Assembly: GCA_039105265.1 (NCBI GenBank)
Contig: JAPFFF010000028.1
Coordinates: 310,001 to 374,000 of the forward strand
DNA: 64,000 nucleotides
Direction: 5' to 3'
Source of the DNA: Tritrichomonas musculus
Taxonomy: Eukaryota; Parabasalia; Tritrichomonadida; Tritrichomonadidae
Under the pieces are notes generated by a model. That model was not told the origin of the DNA and searched no databases. It was given only the letters and a program-made list of their open reading frames with translations. The translations under genes were made by a program, and so were the position numbers. Each line of letters opens with the position of its first letter. The first letter of the stretch is position 1. Below are positions 1-9,785 of the stretch, piece by piece.

Positions 1-55
1 CAATTTTTTTTCTCTGAAAAGAACCAACAAGAATTTCAAGCCTCTCTATTATAAA

Positions 56-988
56 ATGACCTCCGAAATTAAAGATTCTAAAAAAATTAATTCACTTTCA
101 ATTAATGTTTCTCGAAACAATCCAAATAATATTATTGAAAACGAGCAAAATACATGCAAAAGTTCGAATATAGAAACATCTGATATTAAATCTCAGCTTG
201 ATTGTCCTTCAAGTCTTGATGAAGATTTACGCTCAAAAATCCTCACAAAATATAAAAATTTTCAACAAGAAACAGGATGTACTGATGAAGAACTCCTTGA
301 TCTAGTAATGGACATAGAAACTGAAAAAATAGAAGAGGAAGATTTAGACAAATTTATAGAAAGAAACGATTTTGGCTCACACGACTATTGGGAGAAGCGA
401 TACACAGAATCAAAAACAACATTTGAATGGTATTTCAAATGGAACACTATTGAACGTGCCATAAAACCATTTTTGAAAGGACGAGAACTAGTTTTAAATA
501 TTGGATGTGGAAATTCAGAAGTATCAGAAGATATGATAAAAGGTGACATTGAAACCGTTGTTAGTATTGATATATCGCAAGTAGTGATTGATCAAATGAG
601 CGAAAAATGCAAAAATATTAACAATATGTATTGGTACAAAATGGATTGCACTGACATGGAATTCAAGGACGATTTGTTCGATATCGTCTTCGATAAAGGT
701 ACATTCGATGCTATCCTATGCGGAGACAATAATATGACAAATATTCGCGACTCTTTGTGCGAAATTTGGCGCGTTTTAAAAAATGGCGGTTTTTTCATTG
801 AAGTTACTCATTCTGAACCCAAAAAAAGAATTAACATACTCAATTGTTCAGGCGAAAATTGGAAGTTTCATGAAACAAGAGTCATTGAGGGCAATTCAAA
901 TAATGGAAGCCATAATACAAAAAATTATTATATTTATATTTTGGAAAAAATAGAAAATGCGGGAAATAATATCGAAACTAATAAATAA
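56..988 (+). CDS. Class I SAM-dependent methyltransferase, EEF1AKMT4/METTL13-like
   Basis: This 310-residue protein is a seven-beta-strand methyltransferase. The SAM-binding motif I is NIGCGNS at about residues 148-154. The acidic end of strand 2 is VSIDIS at about 168, and the motif IV region FDIVFDKGTFDAI lies at about 209-221. The preceding segment YWEKRY..(about 111)..TFEWYFKW is the signature of the METTL13/EEF1AKMT4 group, whose characterised members methylate lysines of elongation factor eEF1A in the cytosol. Residues 1-100 are a low-complexity, Asn/Ser- and then Glu-rich extension not expected in that family. The DFDKGT-type motif fits a protein-lysine rather than a small-molecule enzyme, but the substrate is inferred. 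The start is the first ATG after a short leader, and the stop codon is embedded in TAAA. The next gene is on the same strand after 0.8 kb. Confidence 0.85.
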   Translation: MTSEIKDSKKINSLSINVSRNNPNNIIENEQNTCKSSNIETSDIKSQLDCPSSLDEDLRSKILTKYKNFQQETGCTDEELLDLVMDIETEKIEEEDLDKFIERNDFGSHDYWEKRYTESKTTFEWYFKWNTIERAIKPFLKGRELVLNIGCGNSEVSEDMIKGDIETVVSIDISQVVIDQMSEKCKNINNMYWYKMDCTDMEFKDDLFDIVFDKGTFDAILCGDNNMTNIRDSLCEIWRVLKNGGFFIEVTHSEPKKRINILNCSGENWKFHETRVIEGNSNNGSHNTKNYYIYILEKIENAGNNIETNK

Positions 989-1832
989 AATAGAAACTTA
1001 TCATTAATTCATTTTAATTTCTAATCTTTTTATCATATAGTCTACTGGAAACCCCCCTACAATTTTTATTCACCTATTTTTAGCCTTTAATGGTGGCAAA
1101 AAGTCCGTTGGTGGAAAACTGACATGAGTAGCTACTCATGGAAAGTAAAAAAACCGCCATCTTAAGGTGAAATTTGAGTTACTATGTTAAGAAATTTAAC
1201 CAAAAAAATTGCAAAATTTAAATTTTACCCTAATATTATAACTATTTACTTTTTTTGATATAAATTTGTTTATTTTTACATAATTTTTCGGGGATATACG
1301 CACCAGTGATCACCACGGGGCTGCACGAAGCTGAATCTGGTTCCTTGAATTGCTGGATGAGTCGGGAAGCCATTTGAACAATATAATTATATATTATTTA
1401 GTAAAAATTGAATTAAAAAAGTATTCAAAAAGTTTAAAAGTTTTCAAAAAGTTGTGTAGAAAAATACGATTCCCCTTCCTCATGCTGTTTTCAATTTGGT
1501 AGGGCGGTTTTCTCTAGATTTAATTGGTTAATTTTAGATCAAAATTATTTGATTATCAATATAAAGTACTTTTAAAAGCATCTTCAAGGAAAAATCTTTT
1601 TATTTTTATGATTTTATTTATGCAAAAACGTTTTTAGATTTTTAACCTAAACGGAAAATAATATAAATATGAATTTATCTCGGTAAATGATATTATTATG
1701 AATAATATTTTGAAATATTTATAAATTAATAAATAAATTTATATTAATAAATCAAAAAAAATTCATTTTTTTTGTTGTTATAAGTAGATAAGTAATTAAA
1801 ATTTTCATATAAAGAAAAAGTTTTATATAAAA
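989..1832. other. Intergenic region with a GC-richer island and a perfect palindrome
   Basis: No coding region is seen. Two stretches differ from the AT-rich background. An 18-bp perfect palindrome CATGAGTAGCTACTCATG lies at 1123-1140 beside other GC-richer sequence (about 1045-1160). A second island of about 90 bp (1290-1378) is close to 50% GC and unique in the window. Either could be a small structured RNA, but I cannot match it to a known family. TTCAAAAAGTT-type motifs occur at about 1425-1452. Confidence 0.5.
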
Positions 1833-4800
1833 ATGAAAAAATCCAGCTCAAACACTTTTTCAGATACCCAATCCACGTCAAAAACAGAATCTGAAAATAC
1901 TGATGAATCAGATTCAGAGTCTGATTCCAGCAATGCAGCAAAATATTCGTCAAATTATGAATCAGGATCTTTGTATGAATCTGTTTATGAATCAGGATCA
2001 GATGTTGAATTAATTTCAGAAGATGAATTTGAATCTGATTCCGAGCCCTTTCAAATTTCCAATATAATTGGCATCAATCAACCAACCTTTGAACAATCAT
2101 CAACTCCTCTTCTCTATTATGTCAAATTCAAAAATATGTCATATAGACACTGCGAATGGGTTTCCAAAGATTTTTTATTAAAAAGCAGAAGCGGAACATT
2201 TGTATATAACTTATTTGTCAAAAAACCGCCGCCTTTCACAAAAGTTCCTTTCTACGACCAAATAGCATCATCATCACCAACAAATTCTCCCAAGTATGAA
2301 CTTTACAAACCAGACGATATCAAGTTTGAAAAGGGATACGTTACACCCGGCAGAGTCATCAATATAAGAACGGTTTCTGGAAGTGAAGAATGCCTCGTTA
2401 AGTGGGTTTCGCTTGACATTTCGATGTCAACGTGGGAGAAGGATGGAATTCCTAACGATCTTATTGATGAATTCAAAAACAGAAACTCACAAACACATCC
2501 AGCATGCTACAATCACTCCGTCAATCGAAAAGTGCATCAATACGAACGAATCGAAGAGTCGCCGACGTTTAAAAACGGCAACAAATTGACTGATTATCAG
2601 ACAGCCGGACTTGATTGGCTTCAAATGTGCTGGCTTCAAGGGAAAAGTTCAATTCTTGCAGATGAAATGGGTCTTGGAAAGACGATAGAAAGCATTGCAA
2701 TTATTGAAAGATTGTCAAAATGGTACCCTAAATGGGGCCCTTTTCTGGTTGTTTGTCCGTTGTCGACAGTTACTAATTGGCTAGATGAATTTGAAAGATG
2801 GACTAATTTTCGCGTGGTTTGCTTTATGGGCAACAAAGAAAGTAGAAAAATCATTAAAGAAAACATGTTTTTTCAACACGATTTGAAGAATAATAAAAAA
2901 AATCAAAATAAAATCATTTTCGACGTTTTGGTTGTTTCTTACGAATGGCTGACAAAAGAGTTGAACTTCATCAGAAAGTTTAACTTTATGTACACAATCA
3001 TCGATGAAGCACAAAAGATAAAAAATGCTGAAACTCTAATTTATGGAGATTGTGAAGCTATTCGGTCGCAACATTTTCTATTGTTGACTGGAACACCTAT
3101 TCAAAATAATTTGTTTGAGATTTGGTCCTTACTCCATTTCATAGCGAAATCAAAATTCCCAGATTACGAAGAGTTTGAGTCAGCATACGGTGATAAAGAG
3201 AGTACAGAAACAATTGAAAAACTTCAAGAGGTTCTACAACCATATATATTGAGAAGAAAGAAAAATGATGTCAATTTAAATTTGCCAGAAAAAGAAGAAA
3301 CAATCATTGAAGTTGAAATGACACAAATTCAAAGAACTTTTTCACAACTTCTATTCAAAGATAATGCTGACATTTTAACCGATCATCTGTCTAAAAAGAT
3401 AAATATAAATAACATCATGATTCAACTTAGAAAACTTTTTTGTCATCCTTTCCTTTTCGATAACTTGGAAGATGTTTGTCTGTCTCAATATCGCGACACT
3501 CATAAAATTCCTTATTCACAACCCTTGACTGAGGAAGAGACGATCAAATCATTGATTTTGGCTTCAGGAAAAACAATTCTTATTGACAAACTTCTTCCAA
3601 AGCTAAAGGAAGGACATCATAAAGTTTTAATCTTTTCTCAGTTTACTTCGATGCTCGATATTCTCGAAGACTATTTGACTTTCAGGAATTACATTTATGA
3701 AAGACTTGACGGATCTTCTGACACAATGTCGAGATCAACGTCAATTGATAGATTTCAGCGAAATGACGAAGTTTTTGTTTTTCTTCTTTCAACGAGAGCA
3801 GGAGGCCTTGGAATCAACCTAACTCGTGCTGACACAGTTATCATTTACGACAGTGATTGGAATCCACAAAACGACATCCAAGCACAAGCAAGATGCCATC
3901 GAATAGGTCAATCACAAAAAGTCAATGTTTATCGTCTCATTACTCGTGGAAGTTATGAATCTGAAATGTTTTTAACAGCCTCTAAAAAGTTGGCTCTAGA
4001 TTATGCTATTCTCGATTCTGCTTCAAACAAATCAACTGAAGAAACAGAAAGTCAAAACCTTAAATATAATCGAAGCGAGCTTGAAATGATATTGAAGAAG
4101 GGCGCCTATTACACTTTTAAAGATGATCCGGGCGAAATTGACAAATTTTGTTCAGAAGATATCGATAAAATCTTGGAGCATCGATCACATACAAGAAAAG
4201 ACGTTGTTAGCGGTGGAAATTCAAAATTTTCGAAGGTTACTTTTGATGCTACAAATGATGATTATGTTAGTAAAACTGATTTCTGGGAAAATTTGATGGG
4301 TGCACAAAACATTATTGAAAATGACAGTAATTCAAGCTCAAGGATTAGAACAAGAATCAAGAAGAGAGTCAATTATTCTGATAAACCTTATAAACCAGAG
4401 AAATCAGAAAAACAAAAGAAAGCTAAAACAAAGATTGAAAAAACAGTTTTCATAATTCAACCACCATCTATTTCTAATTTTCAATTGCCAATTGTTTCTA
4501 ATTTACAAAACATTGCATCAACTCAACCATCAGCAATCTCAACACCACCACCAATGAATCTCAATTCATCAAAATTACCAGTATCTTTATGCCAAATGCA
4601 ATCACAATCATCAATACAAAACATTAATCAAACACAACAAAAGAATATAAATTCAAACCAATCATCATCAAATATCACAAATTTAAGTCAAAAACAAACA
4701 TCATCAAATACATTAAAAACTAATGATACAACCAGTATCAATCAAGATAATAAAAATTCAAATCAATCGCAAGAAACCAATAATCCTCATTTCTTAAAGT

Positions 4801-6308
4801 TTCTTGAAAAAATGAAATTAAATCAACAATCAACTCCTAATAATAATGCCAAATTATCGAATTCAATGATTGCCCAAGCAGCACAATCTTTAATGTCTTC
4901 ATTAAATAATTCAGATGAATCAACAACGAAATCCGATGAGTTGTCAATTGATGACTTTTTATCTTTTAACACTTCACTTGATTTAAACACATATACAATT
5001 GCAATTTCTGTTCTTTATAAGCATGGAATTGGCGCTTCACGTTTTTTTGCATCCAAATTTATTTCAGAATTATGCAAGTCACTTATTTATATTGCATTTA
5101 CACGTGCTCCTCAAAATGTTAAAGATGGCTTTAAAGTTTACATTGATCAATTTATTCCTGATGCTGCTAGTCAAATTTTTAGGACACCATACAAAGAACT
5201 CATTGACAATAAATTCCTTACAAATATATTTAAAGATAATGAATTTAATTTGATCAAAGCAACATATAATCAAGACATTTTATATCGTGTTGCAACTTAT
5301 ATTTCAAATGAAAAATTGCCTGCAAAATATCAATTTGTACCTCAATTTTTAAATGATTTTGAATGGTCGCCAGTTTTAGATTTCATTGCAATCACATCTG
5401 CTCCTTTTTTGGATAATTTAAGTGACATTGTAAATGATTCAAAACTTCCTTTTAAAGCAATGAACACTAAATCAAATTCACTTCTAAACTTTATATTAAA
5501 GCGCATTGAATTAAACGTTAGAGAAATCTCATCATTCATTCCAAATACATTCACCATTTATAAATCTAGAGATGATCCAAAGGAAATGGCAAGTGTTGAG
5601 ATGTTTAAAATATTGAATAATCATGTAGTTTTTCCAAGCCAAATGAATAGATATTTTCAAAAGAGACTTTTAAGAGTTTTTTATCTTTATGGGATTCCTG
5701 AAAATAATGGAATTGAGAAGATAAAAGAAATTCTTAAGAATCAAGTTTCTGATGAATTAATTTTGATTTTCACTGCAAAATTTCTTGTAAAGGCAATAAA
5801 ATACATCCCCGATTTGATTGAATTATTTAGATCGATACCCGGAATTAATTCTGTTTCAATCAATGATGATAAACGTGTTGATATTAGTTGGATAAAAGAA
5901 GAAGCCATTCAAGCTATCGCATCAAACATGCATTTGTTGTATAGAGTTAGAAAATGGAGGACTTCCATCTTATCTAAGAAAATTGTTTTAAGTACTGTTC
6001 TGATTTCCATTCCTGAATGGACCGAAATTAATTGCACCTGGTGGAGTTCTAAATGCGATGTCGTTTTATTCAATTTGATTAGCTATTATGGATTCCTTTT
6101 TAATTCAATGTTTGCTCATTTCATTTCAACCAAGATTCTTACTGATAACGATATTTTATCTTGGAGAGAAAGAGAAATTACTTTGTTAGAGCCAATTTCC
6201 CATCCAAATGCGAAGTATTTGGAACCAATTATTCCTTTTGAAAGGAAGAAAAATAGAATTCTTCATATATTAGATGTTATTGAAAAGAATATAAGTAAAA
6301 ATCATTAA
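1833..6308 (+). CDS. CHD-type chromodomain SNF2 chromatin remodelling ATPase
   Basis: This 1491-residue nuclear ATP-dependent nucleosome remodeller begins with an acidic Ser/Asp/Glu-rich N-terminus (1-75). Two chromodomain-like segments follow: YYVKFKNMSYRHCEWV at about 92 and CLVKWVSLDISMSTWE at about 185. The SNF2 ATPase has motif I DEMGLGKT (about 276), motif II DEAQ (about 388), motif III LLTGTPIQNN (about 416), helicase C VLIFSQFTSMLDIL (about 597), STRAGGLGINL (about 652) and QAQARCHRIGQ (about 683). Double chromodomains before the ATPase are the CHD architecture. Residues about 885-1045 are a Gln/Asn/Ser/Thr-rich linker. The C-terminal 400 residues probably hold the DNA-binding region, but I recognise no clear SANT/SLIDE motif. 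Motif II is DEAQ instead of DEAH, which is seen elsewhere in the SNF2 group. All ATPase motifs are intact, so I expect it to be active. Confidence 0.93.
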   Translation: MKKSSSNTFSDTQSTSKTESENTDESDSESDSSNAAKYSSNYESGSLYESVYESGSDVELISEDEFESDSEPFQISNIIGINQPTFEQSSTPLLYYVKFKNMSYRHCEWVSKDFLLKSRSGTFVYNLFVKKPPPFTKVPFYDQIASSSPTNSPKYELYKPDDIKFEKGYVTPGRVINIRTVSGSEECLVKWVSLDISMSTWEKDGIPNDLIDEFKNRNSQTHPACYNHSVNRKVHQYERIEESPTFKNGNKLTDYQTAGLDWLQMCWLQGKSSILADEMGLGKTIESIAIIERLSKWYPKWGPFLVVCPLSTVTNWLDEFERWTNFRVVCFMGNKESRKIIKENMFFQHDLKNNKKNQNKIIFDVLVVSYEWLTKELNFIRKFNFMYTIIDEAQKIKNAETLIYGDCEAIRSQHFLLLTGTPIQNNLFEIWSLLHFIAKSKFPDYEEFESAYGDKESTETIEKLQEVLQPYILRRKKNDVNLNLPEKEETIIEVEMTQIQRTFSQLLFKDNADILTDHLSKKININNIMIQLRKLFCHPFLFDNLEDVCLSQYRDTHKIPYSQPLTEEETIKSLILASGKTILIDKLLPKLKEGHHKVLIFSQFTSMLDILEDYLTFRNYIYERLDGSSDTMSRSTSIDRFQRNDEVFVFLLSTRAGGLGINLTRADTVIIYDSDWNPQNDIQAQARCHRIGQSQKVNVYRLITRGSYESEMFLTASKKLALDYAILDSASNKSTEETESQNLKYNRSELEMILKKGAYYTFKDDPGEIDKFCSEDIDKILEHRSHTRKDVVSGGNSKFSKVTFDATNDDYVSKTDFWENLMGAQNIIENDSNSSSRIRTRIKKRVNYSDKPYKPEKSEKQKKAKTKIEKTVFIIQPPSISNFQLPIVSNLQNIASTQPSAISTPPPMNLNSSKLPVSLCQMQSQSSIQNINQTQQKNINSNQSSSNITNLSQKQTSSNTLKTNDTTSINQDNKNSNQSQETNNPHFLKFLEKMKLNQQSTPNNNAKLSNSMIAQAAQSLMSSLNNSDESTTKSDELSIDDFLSFNTSLDLNTYTIAISVLYKHGIGASRFFASKFISELCKSLIYIAFTRAPQNVKDGFKVYIDQFIPDAASQIFRTPYKELIDNKFLTNIFKDNEFNLIKATYNQDILYRVATYISNEKLPAKYQFVPQFLNDFEWSPVLDFIAITSAPFLDNLSDIVNDSKLPFKAMNTKSNSLLNFILKRIELNVREISSFIPNTFTIYKSRDDPKEMASVEMFKILNNHVVFPSQMNRYFQKRLLRVFYLYGIPENNGIEKIKEILKNQVSDELILIFTAKFLVKAIKYIPDLIELFRSIPGINSVSINDDKRVDISWIKEEAIQAIASNMHLLYRVRKWRTSILSKKIVLSTVLISIPEWTEINCTWWSSKCDVVLFNLISYYGFLFNSMFAHFISTKILTDNDILSWREREITLLEPISHPNAKYLEPIIPFERKKNRILHILDVIEKNISKNH

Positions 6309-6871
6309 TTAGACTATCTTTACTTTTTGCTTATTTGTTACAGATGAAAGAATTGATATTTATTTCATTATATTTTTTATAAAAAACTTTTTCATAATGA
6401 TTCATTATCATATATTTTATTTTGATAATAAAATAATTAAATAAAACAGTAGGAAATCAAGTAAAATGAAAAAGATTTATAAACAATTTTTATTCAATTC
6501 TTTTATTTCAAATTCAATGAATAATTAATCGTTCATTTAAAAGTTGAATTCAACTTTTTTAGTGAAATTAAGTAGAAAGGTACATCTTAATCAATCATGC
6601 AGATTAACTGTCCCTCTTCAACTCTTTTGAAATTTACGGGATATTAATTTGATGATAATTGGCTGGATAGTTACTAAAAAATTTTTTTATTTGATAATCT
6701 TATTTTATTTTTTTTTAGGATTAACACAATCAGTTGATAATATAATCTTTTTGAACATTTTTTCTTGATTCAAATGATCTTTCTGAGCTTCTAATTAAAT
6801 TAACATAATTCATCCTTAAAAAGTTTAATAGAAAATTTTACTTTTTTCATATAACATTTCAGATATTTTAA
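6309..6871. other. Intergenic region, no gene seen
   Basis: AT-rich spacer between the CHD gene and the BTB-F5/8C gene. TCATAT lies about 24 nt before the next start and could be an initiator-like element. Nothing else is recognisable. Confidence 0.5.
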
Positions 6872-8133
6872 ATGGATAAGAATAAAGCTACTCAGTATTC
6901 ATTGGATATTAACGTGCTAAGAAACCTCCCTTTTGACAAGTACAATAAAGATTTTACGTTTATTGTAAATGACAAAGAATATAAAACAAGTCGTATAATA
7001 GCAGACATTTTATCGCCTCAAATTCGTAAATTTCACCTTGCAGATGGTACCATTGATACTTTTACAATTGATACAAAAGAAATTTCAGACAAGCACGATT
7101 TTTCAGAAATTCTCTCATTGATCTCTTTCAATCCTCGCGAAATCAAAGAAGAAGATATCGACTACTACAGACAAATTTTCCTCCTACTTGGAAATGAGCA
7201 AGAATGCCTCAATCTTTGCACCAACTATTCAGACGAAATTTCCATTAATAATGTCTTCGAATTGATACGGCAAAAGACGAAATTCAAGGATTCTCCTGCT
7301 TCAATTGCAGCAAAGGAAATTGAATTCATATCTAGCCACTTTTATGAAATTGATCGTTCCGAATTCAAAAAGTTCAAAATTGAAATAATTGAGGAAGTTG
7401 TGAAGAACGATAAACTCAAAATTGAGAACGAAGACTCGTTACTCAAATTCATCATTGAAATTTACTCTGAAAATCCGTCTTATTCGACAACGTGAGCGGC
7501 GAGTGCCTGCCGCAGTTCTACGAGTCATTCGACCTTGACGGAAATGTGTGGAAGATGATCGTAGAAAGGTCAATTAAGGATGGCAGGAGTGTGCCTGATC
7601 AGAGGTATGCAAGCAGGTACATAGTGAAGCCTCTTCCGCTCTTGTACGAGAGCGGGAAGGAATTCCAGGGAATTGTCAGACACCTCACTCAGAAAACTGG
7701 CGGAAACGTCCACAAGAACGGAACGATAGAAGTCTGTTCTAATGAATACCAATCGGAGAGCGAACCTTGGAATCTTCTGGACTTTGACGGAAATAACTAC
7801 TACTGCGCCTCTTCACAGTGGGACGTCTGGATCTGCTACGACTTCAAGGAGAGAAAAGTGAAAGTCACAAACTACTCAATTAATTCAATAAAACAATATA
7901 TCGGCCATCACCTGAAGAGCTGGGTTGTTGAGGTGTCAGACGATGGTAATAACTGGACTCAAATTGACGAGCAAAAAGATTGCAAAAAATTGAATGGGAC
8001 GAATCTGGTGGCAACTTTTGATGTCAAGCCAAATGACTACTCACGCTACGTACGGCTTCATAATACAGCTGAACCATGGGGAGGAAACAATCTGTGGTTT
8101 AGCTGTCTTGAGTTTTATGGCTACATTGTATAA
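6872..8133 (+). pseudogene. BTB-BACK-F5/8 type C (discoidin) protein, frameshifted
   Basis: Two overlapping frames make up one gene. Frame 1 (6872-7495) has the BTB-like core (FTFIVNDKEYKTSRIIADILSP) and a BACK-like helical region. Frame 2 (up to 8133) carries the discoidin domain, with VWICYDFKERKVKV, SWVVEVSDDGNNWTQID and SRYVRLHNT. The intact paralogue at 24102-25376 runs through this point in a single frame. Comparison suggests about eight codons (the YASLYEFV equivalent) were lost near 7470-7485, changing the frame. The repeated word TCTTATTCGACA, expected on both sides, could explain a slippage deletion; that is inference. The architecture is BTBD9-like; such proteins are thought to be ubiquitin-ligase adaptors or scaffolds. 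From about 7490 to 7830 base composition rises to nearly 50% GC, unlike the first half and the neighbours. A sequencing error is the main alternative to a true break. Confidence 0.75.
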
Positions 8134-8149
8134 AAAAAAACGTAAAAAA

Positions 8150-8222
8150 TGGATGATAAGGGATTCGAACCCTTGGCCTCTACATGGCAAGTGCAGCGCA
8201 TCTACCTCTGAGCTAATCACCC
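8150..8222 (-). tRNA. tRNA-Ala (anticodon UGC most likely)
   Basis: Read on the minus strand, the gene folds into a cloverleaf. The acceptor is GGGTGAT/ATCATCC with a G3-U70 wobble pair, the alanine identity element, and discriminator A73. The T arm is AAGGG-TTCGAAT-CCCTT. The anticodon stem is CTGCA/TGTAG around loop CTTGCCA, giving UGC at positions 34-36. Box A (TAGCTCAGAGGTAGA) and box B (GGTTCGAATCC) are present, and a T-run follows at once (8132-8149), as expected for RNA polymerase III. There is no encoded CCA and no intron. Two oddities stand out: the 3' side of the D stem needs one bulged U (GA-U-GC), and position 37 is C instead of a purine. Anticodon GCC (Gly) would need a poorly paired stem, so Ala is preferred. 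It converges on the F5/8C gene with about 16 bp between. Confidence 0.85.
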
Positions 8223-8445
8223 TGACATTTATTCTCTTTTTTTAAAATTATTGATGATAAATATTCTTTATTTTTATTAAAAAAAAAAAAAAAAAAATCT
8301 GGAAATATCTATTTCAAAATACGAAGAAATTTGAATTCTTCTTTTTTTTTTTTTTTCAATTGATTATTTATAAAAAGTTTTAATTAACGTATTTTCATTT
8401 TCAATTTTTGAAGGTAAAAAAATTTTTGTTTGAAAAATCTCTTTC

Positions 8446-9096
8446 ATGAAACCTTATTCCAAATCAGATGCAATTCGTCTTCTTGAAAGAAAAGGATTTT
8501 ATTTAATGAATTCAAGTAATGTAGATCGTTTTATTTCTTGTGGTATCGACGCATTCCACGGTTATAGCTTATACGATTTTTTTTTTCCAAAAAAAGACTA
8601 TGACAAAAAACTTTCTTTGCTCATCGAAGTATTAATTAAAGAAACAGGTAAACATGGAATTTTGTACGCTGACTCAGAAAAAGTTAATGGACTCGCGCAA
8701 TGGTTTCCACCTGGCTATACTGGTAGCTCTTTATTTAACCACATTTATTGTGGTGCGTGGAAATTTCTTTTTGCATCAGACTTTTTTGGTACGTATAATC
8801 GTATGAGCCATTATGAAGATTTTGCCACAAAACATAAATCTGGGCTTACTCAAAATAATGATGTTTTCCTTTATCTTCTTGCGGTACGAAAATCAATGCA
8901 AAAAAAGGGTATTTCATCCAAGCTAGTTCGCCCAATGCTAGAATATGCAAAATCAATTAATAGACCTTGCTTTTTGGAAACGCATGAACAAAAGAATGTA
9001 ACACTTTATGAACATATGGGATTTAAATTGCTTTCAACTGCAAAAATGGCTGGTACTTCTGTTACTTATTATCCTATGATGTATAAAGTTGATTAA
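8446..9096 (+). CDS. GNAT-family N-acetyltransferase
   Basis: This 216-residue protein has the GCN5-related fold. The acetyl-CoA-binding region is FLYLLAVRKSMQKKGISSKLV (residues about 143-163), a version of the beta4 strand plus Q/RxxGxG/A loop in which QKKGISS replaces the usual RGKGIG. The end motif is LETHEQKNVTLYEHMGFKLL (about 180-199), which matches the beta5-alpha4 'N..LYE..GF' element of the family. The first half, with GLAQWFPPG, fits the substrate-side strands. The substrate cannot be told from the sequence; the close relatives in protists and fungi are small-molecule or puromycin-type GNATs. The start ATG overlaps TTTCATG. The gene lies between a tRNA and the caspase-like gene, both of unrelated function. 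Confidence 0.85.
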   Translation: MKPYSKSDAIRLLERKGFYLMNSSNVDRFISCGIDAFHGYSLYDFFFPKKDYDKKLSLLIEVLIKETGKHGILYADSEKVNGLAQWFPPGYTGSSLFNHIYCGAWKFLFASDFFGTYNRMSHYEDFATKHKSGLTQNNDVFLYLLAVRKSMQKKGISSKLVRPMLEYAKSINRPCFLETHEQKNVTLYEHMGFKLLSTAKMAGTSVTYYPMMYKVD

Positions 9097-9785
9097 GATT
9101 CATTAATAAAATTTCTCGCACAGATATATCATTTTTTATATCAATTTATTAATTTGTGTAATCATTTATCCTAATAAAAATATGAAATCATTTATTTTAT
9201 ATTTTCTATTTGTGAATTTGTGATTTTGGCATAGTATTATTACGATTTGCATACTAGTAAAGTACCAAATTCATTCATAATTTAGAACTATTTCATCTCC
9301 AAACCATATTGTAATATTTCAGCATTATGAGCTAAATAATTATAATATATAACAACAAATACAAAAATAAGTTTTTATCTCATATTAATATATTTATATT
9401 AAAAGCCGATATTTGAATTTAGCTTAAAACGATATTTCAATCTAAAAATTTGAATTACGAAGCATTCAATTATCTGCCTTCAATTCAAAAAATACGAAAA
9501 TCCTTAAAATTAAATTTTACATATATATAGTTTTTTCTCCATAAAAACATCAAAATCTATGAAAAATTTGCCATATAAAAAACTTTTTTTTCTTAATATG
9601 ATTATATCACTTTCTTTCGTTCAACACAAACCCTTTGCAATCTTCATAATTGGTTATAATATCGCAAATCTTTAATAAATGCAATTACTAAAGAAGCTTA
9701 ATTCTTTCAAAAAACACAAAATTTTGAGAGCATTGATAGTAACGAAATATTCATTTCAAAAAAGAAATCATTTTTTTTTCTGGAA
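9097..9785. other. Intergenic region, no gene seen
   Basis: AT-rich spacer. TCATTT initiator-like words lie about 17 and 35 nt before the caspase start. No coding or RNA signal is visible. Confidence 0.5.

Noticed and set aside
1290-1378. GC-rich island considered as U1/U4 snRNA, SRP RNA or C/D snoRNA
   Set aside because: Only partial box-like words (TGATCA, CTGA) are seen; no full motif set or fold could be shown by eye.
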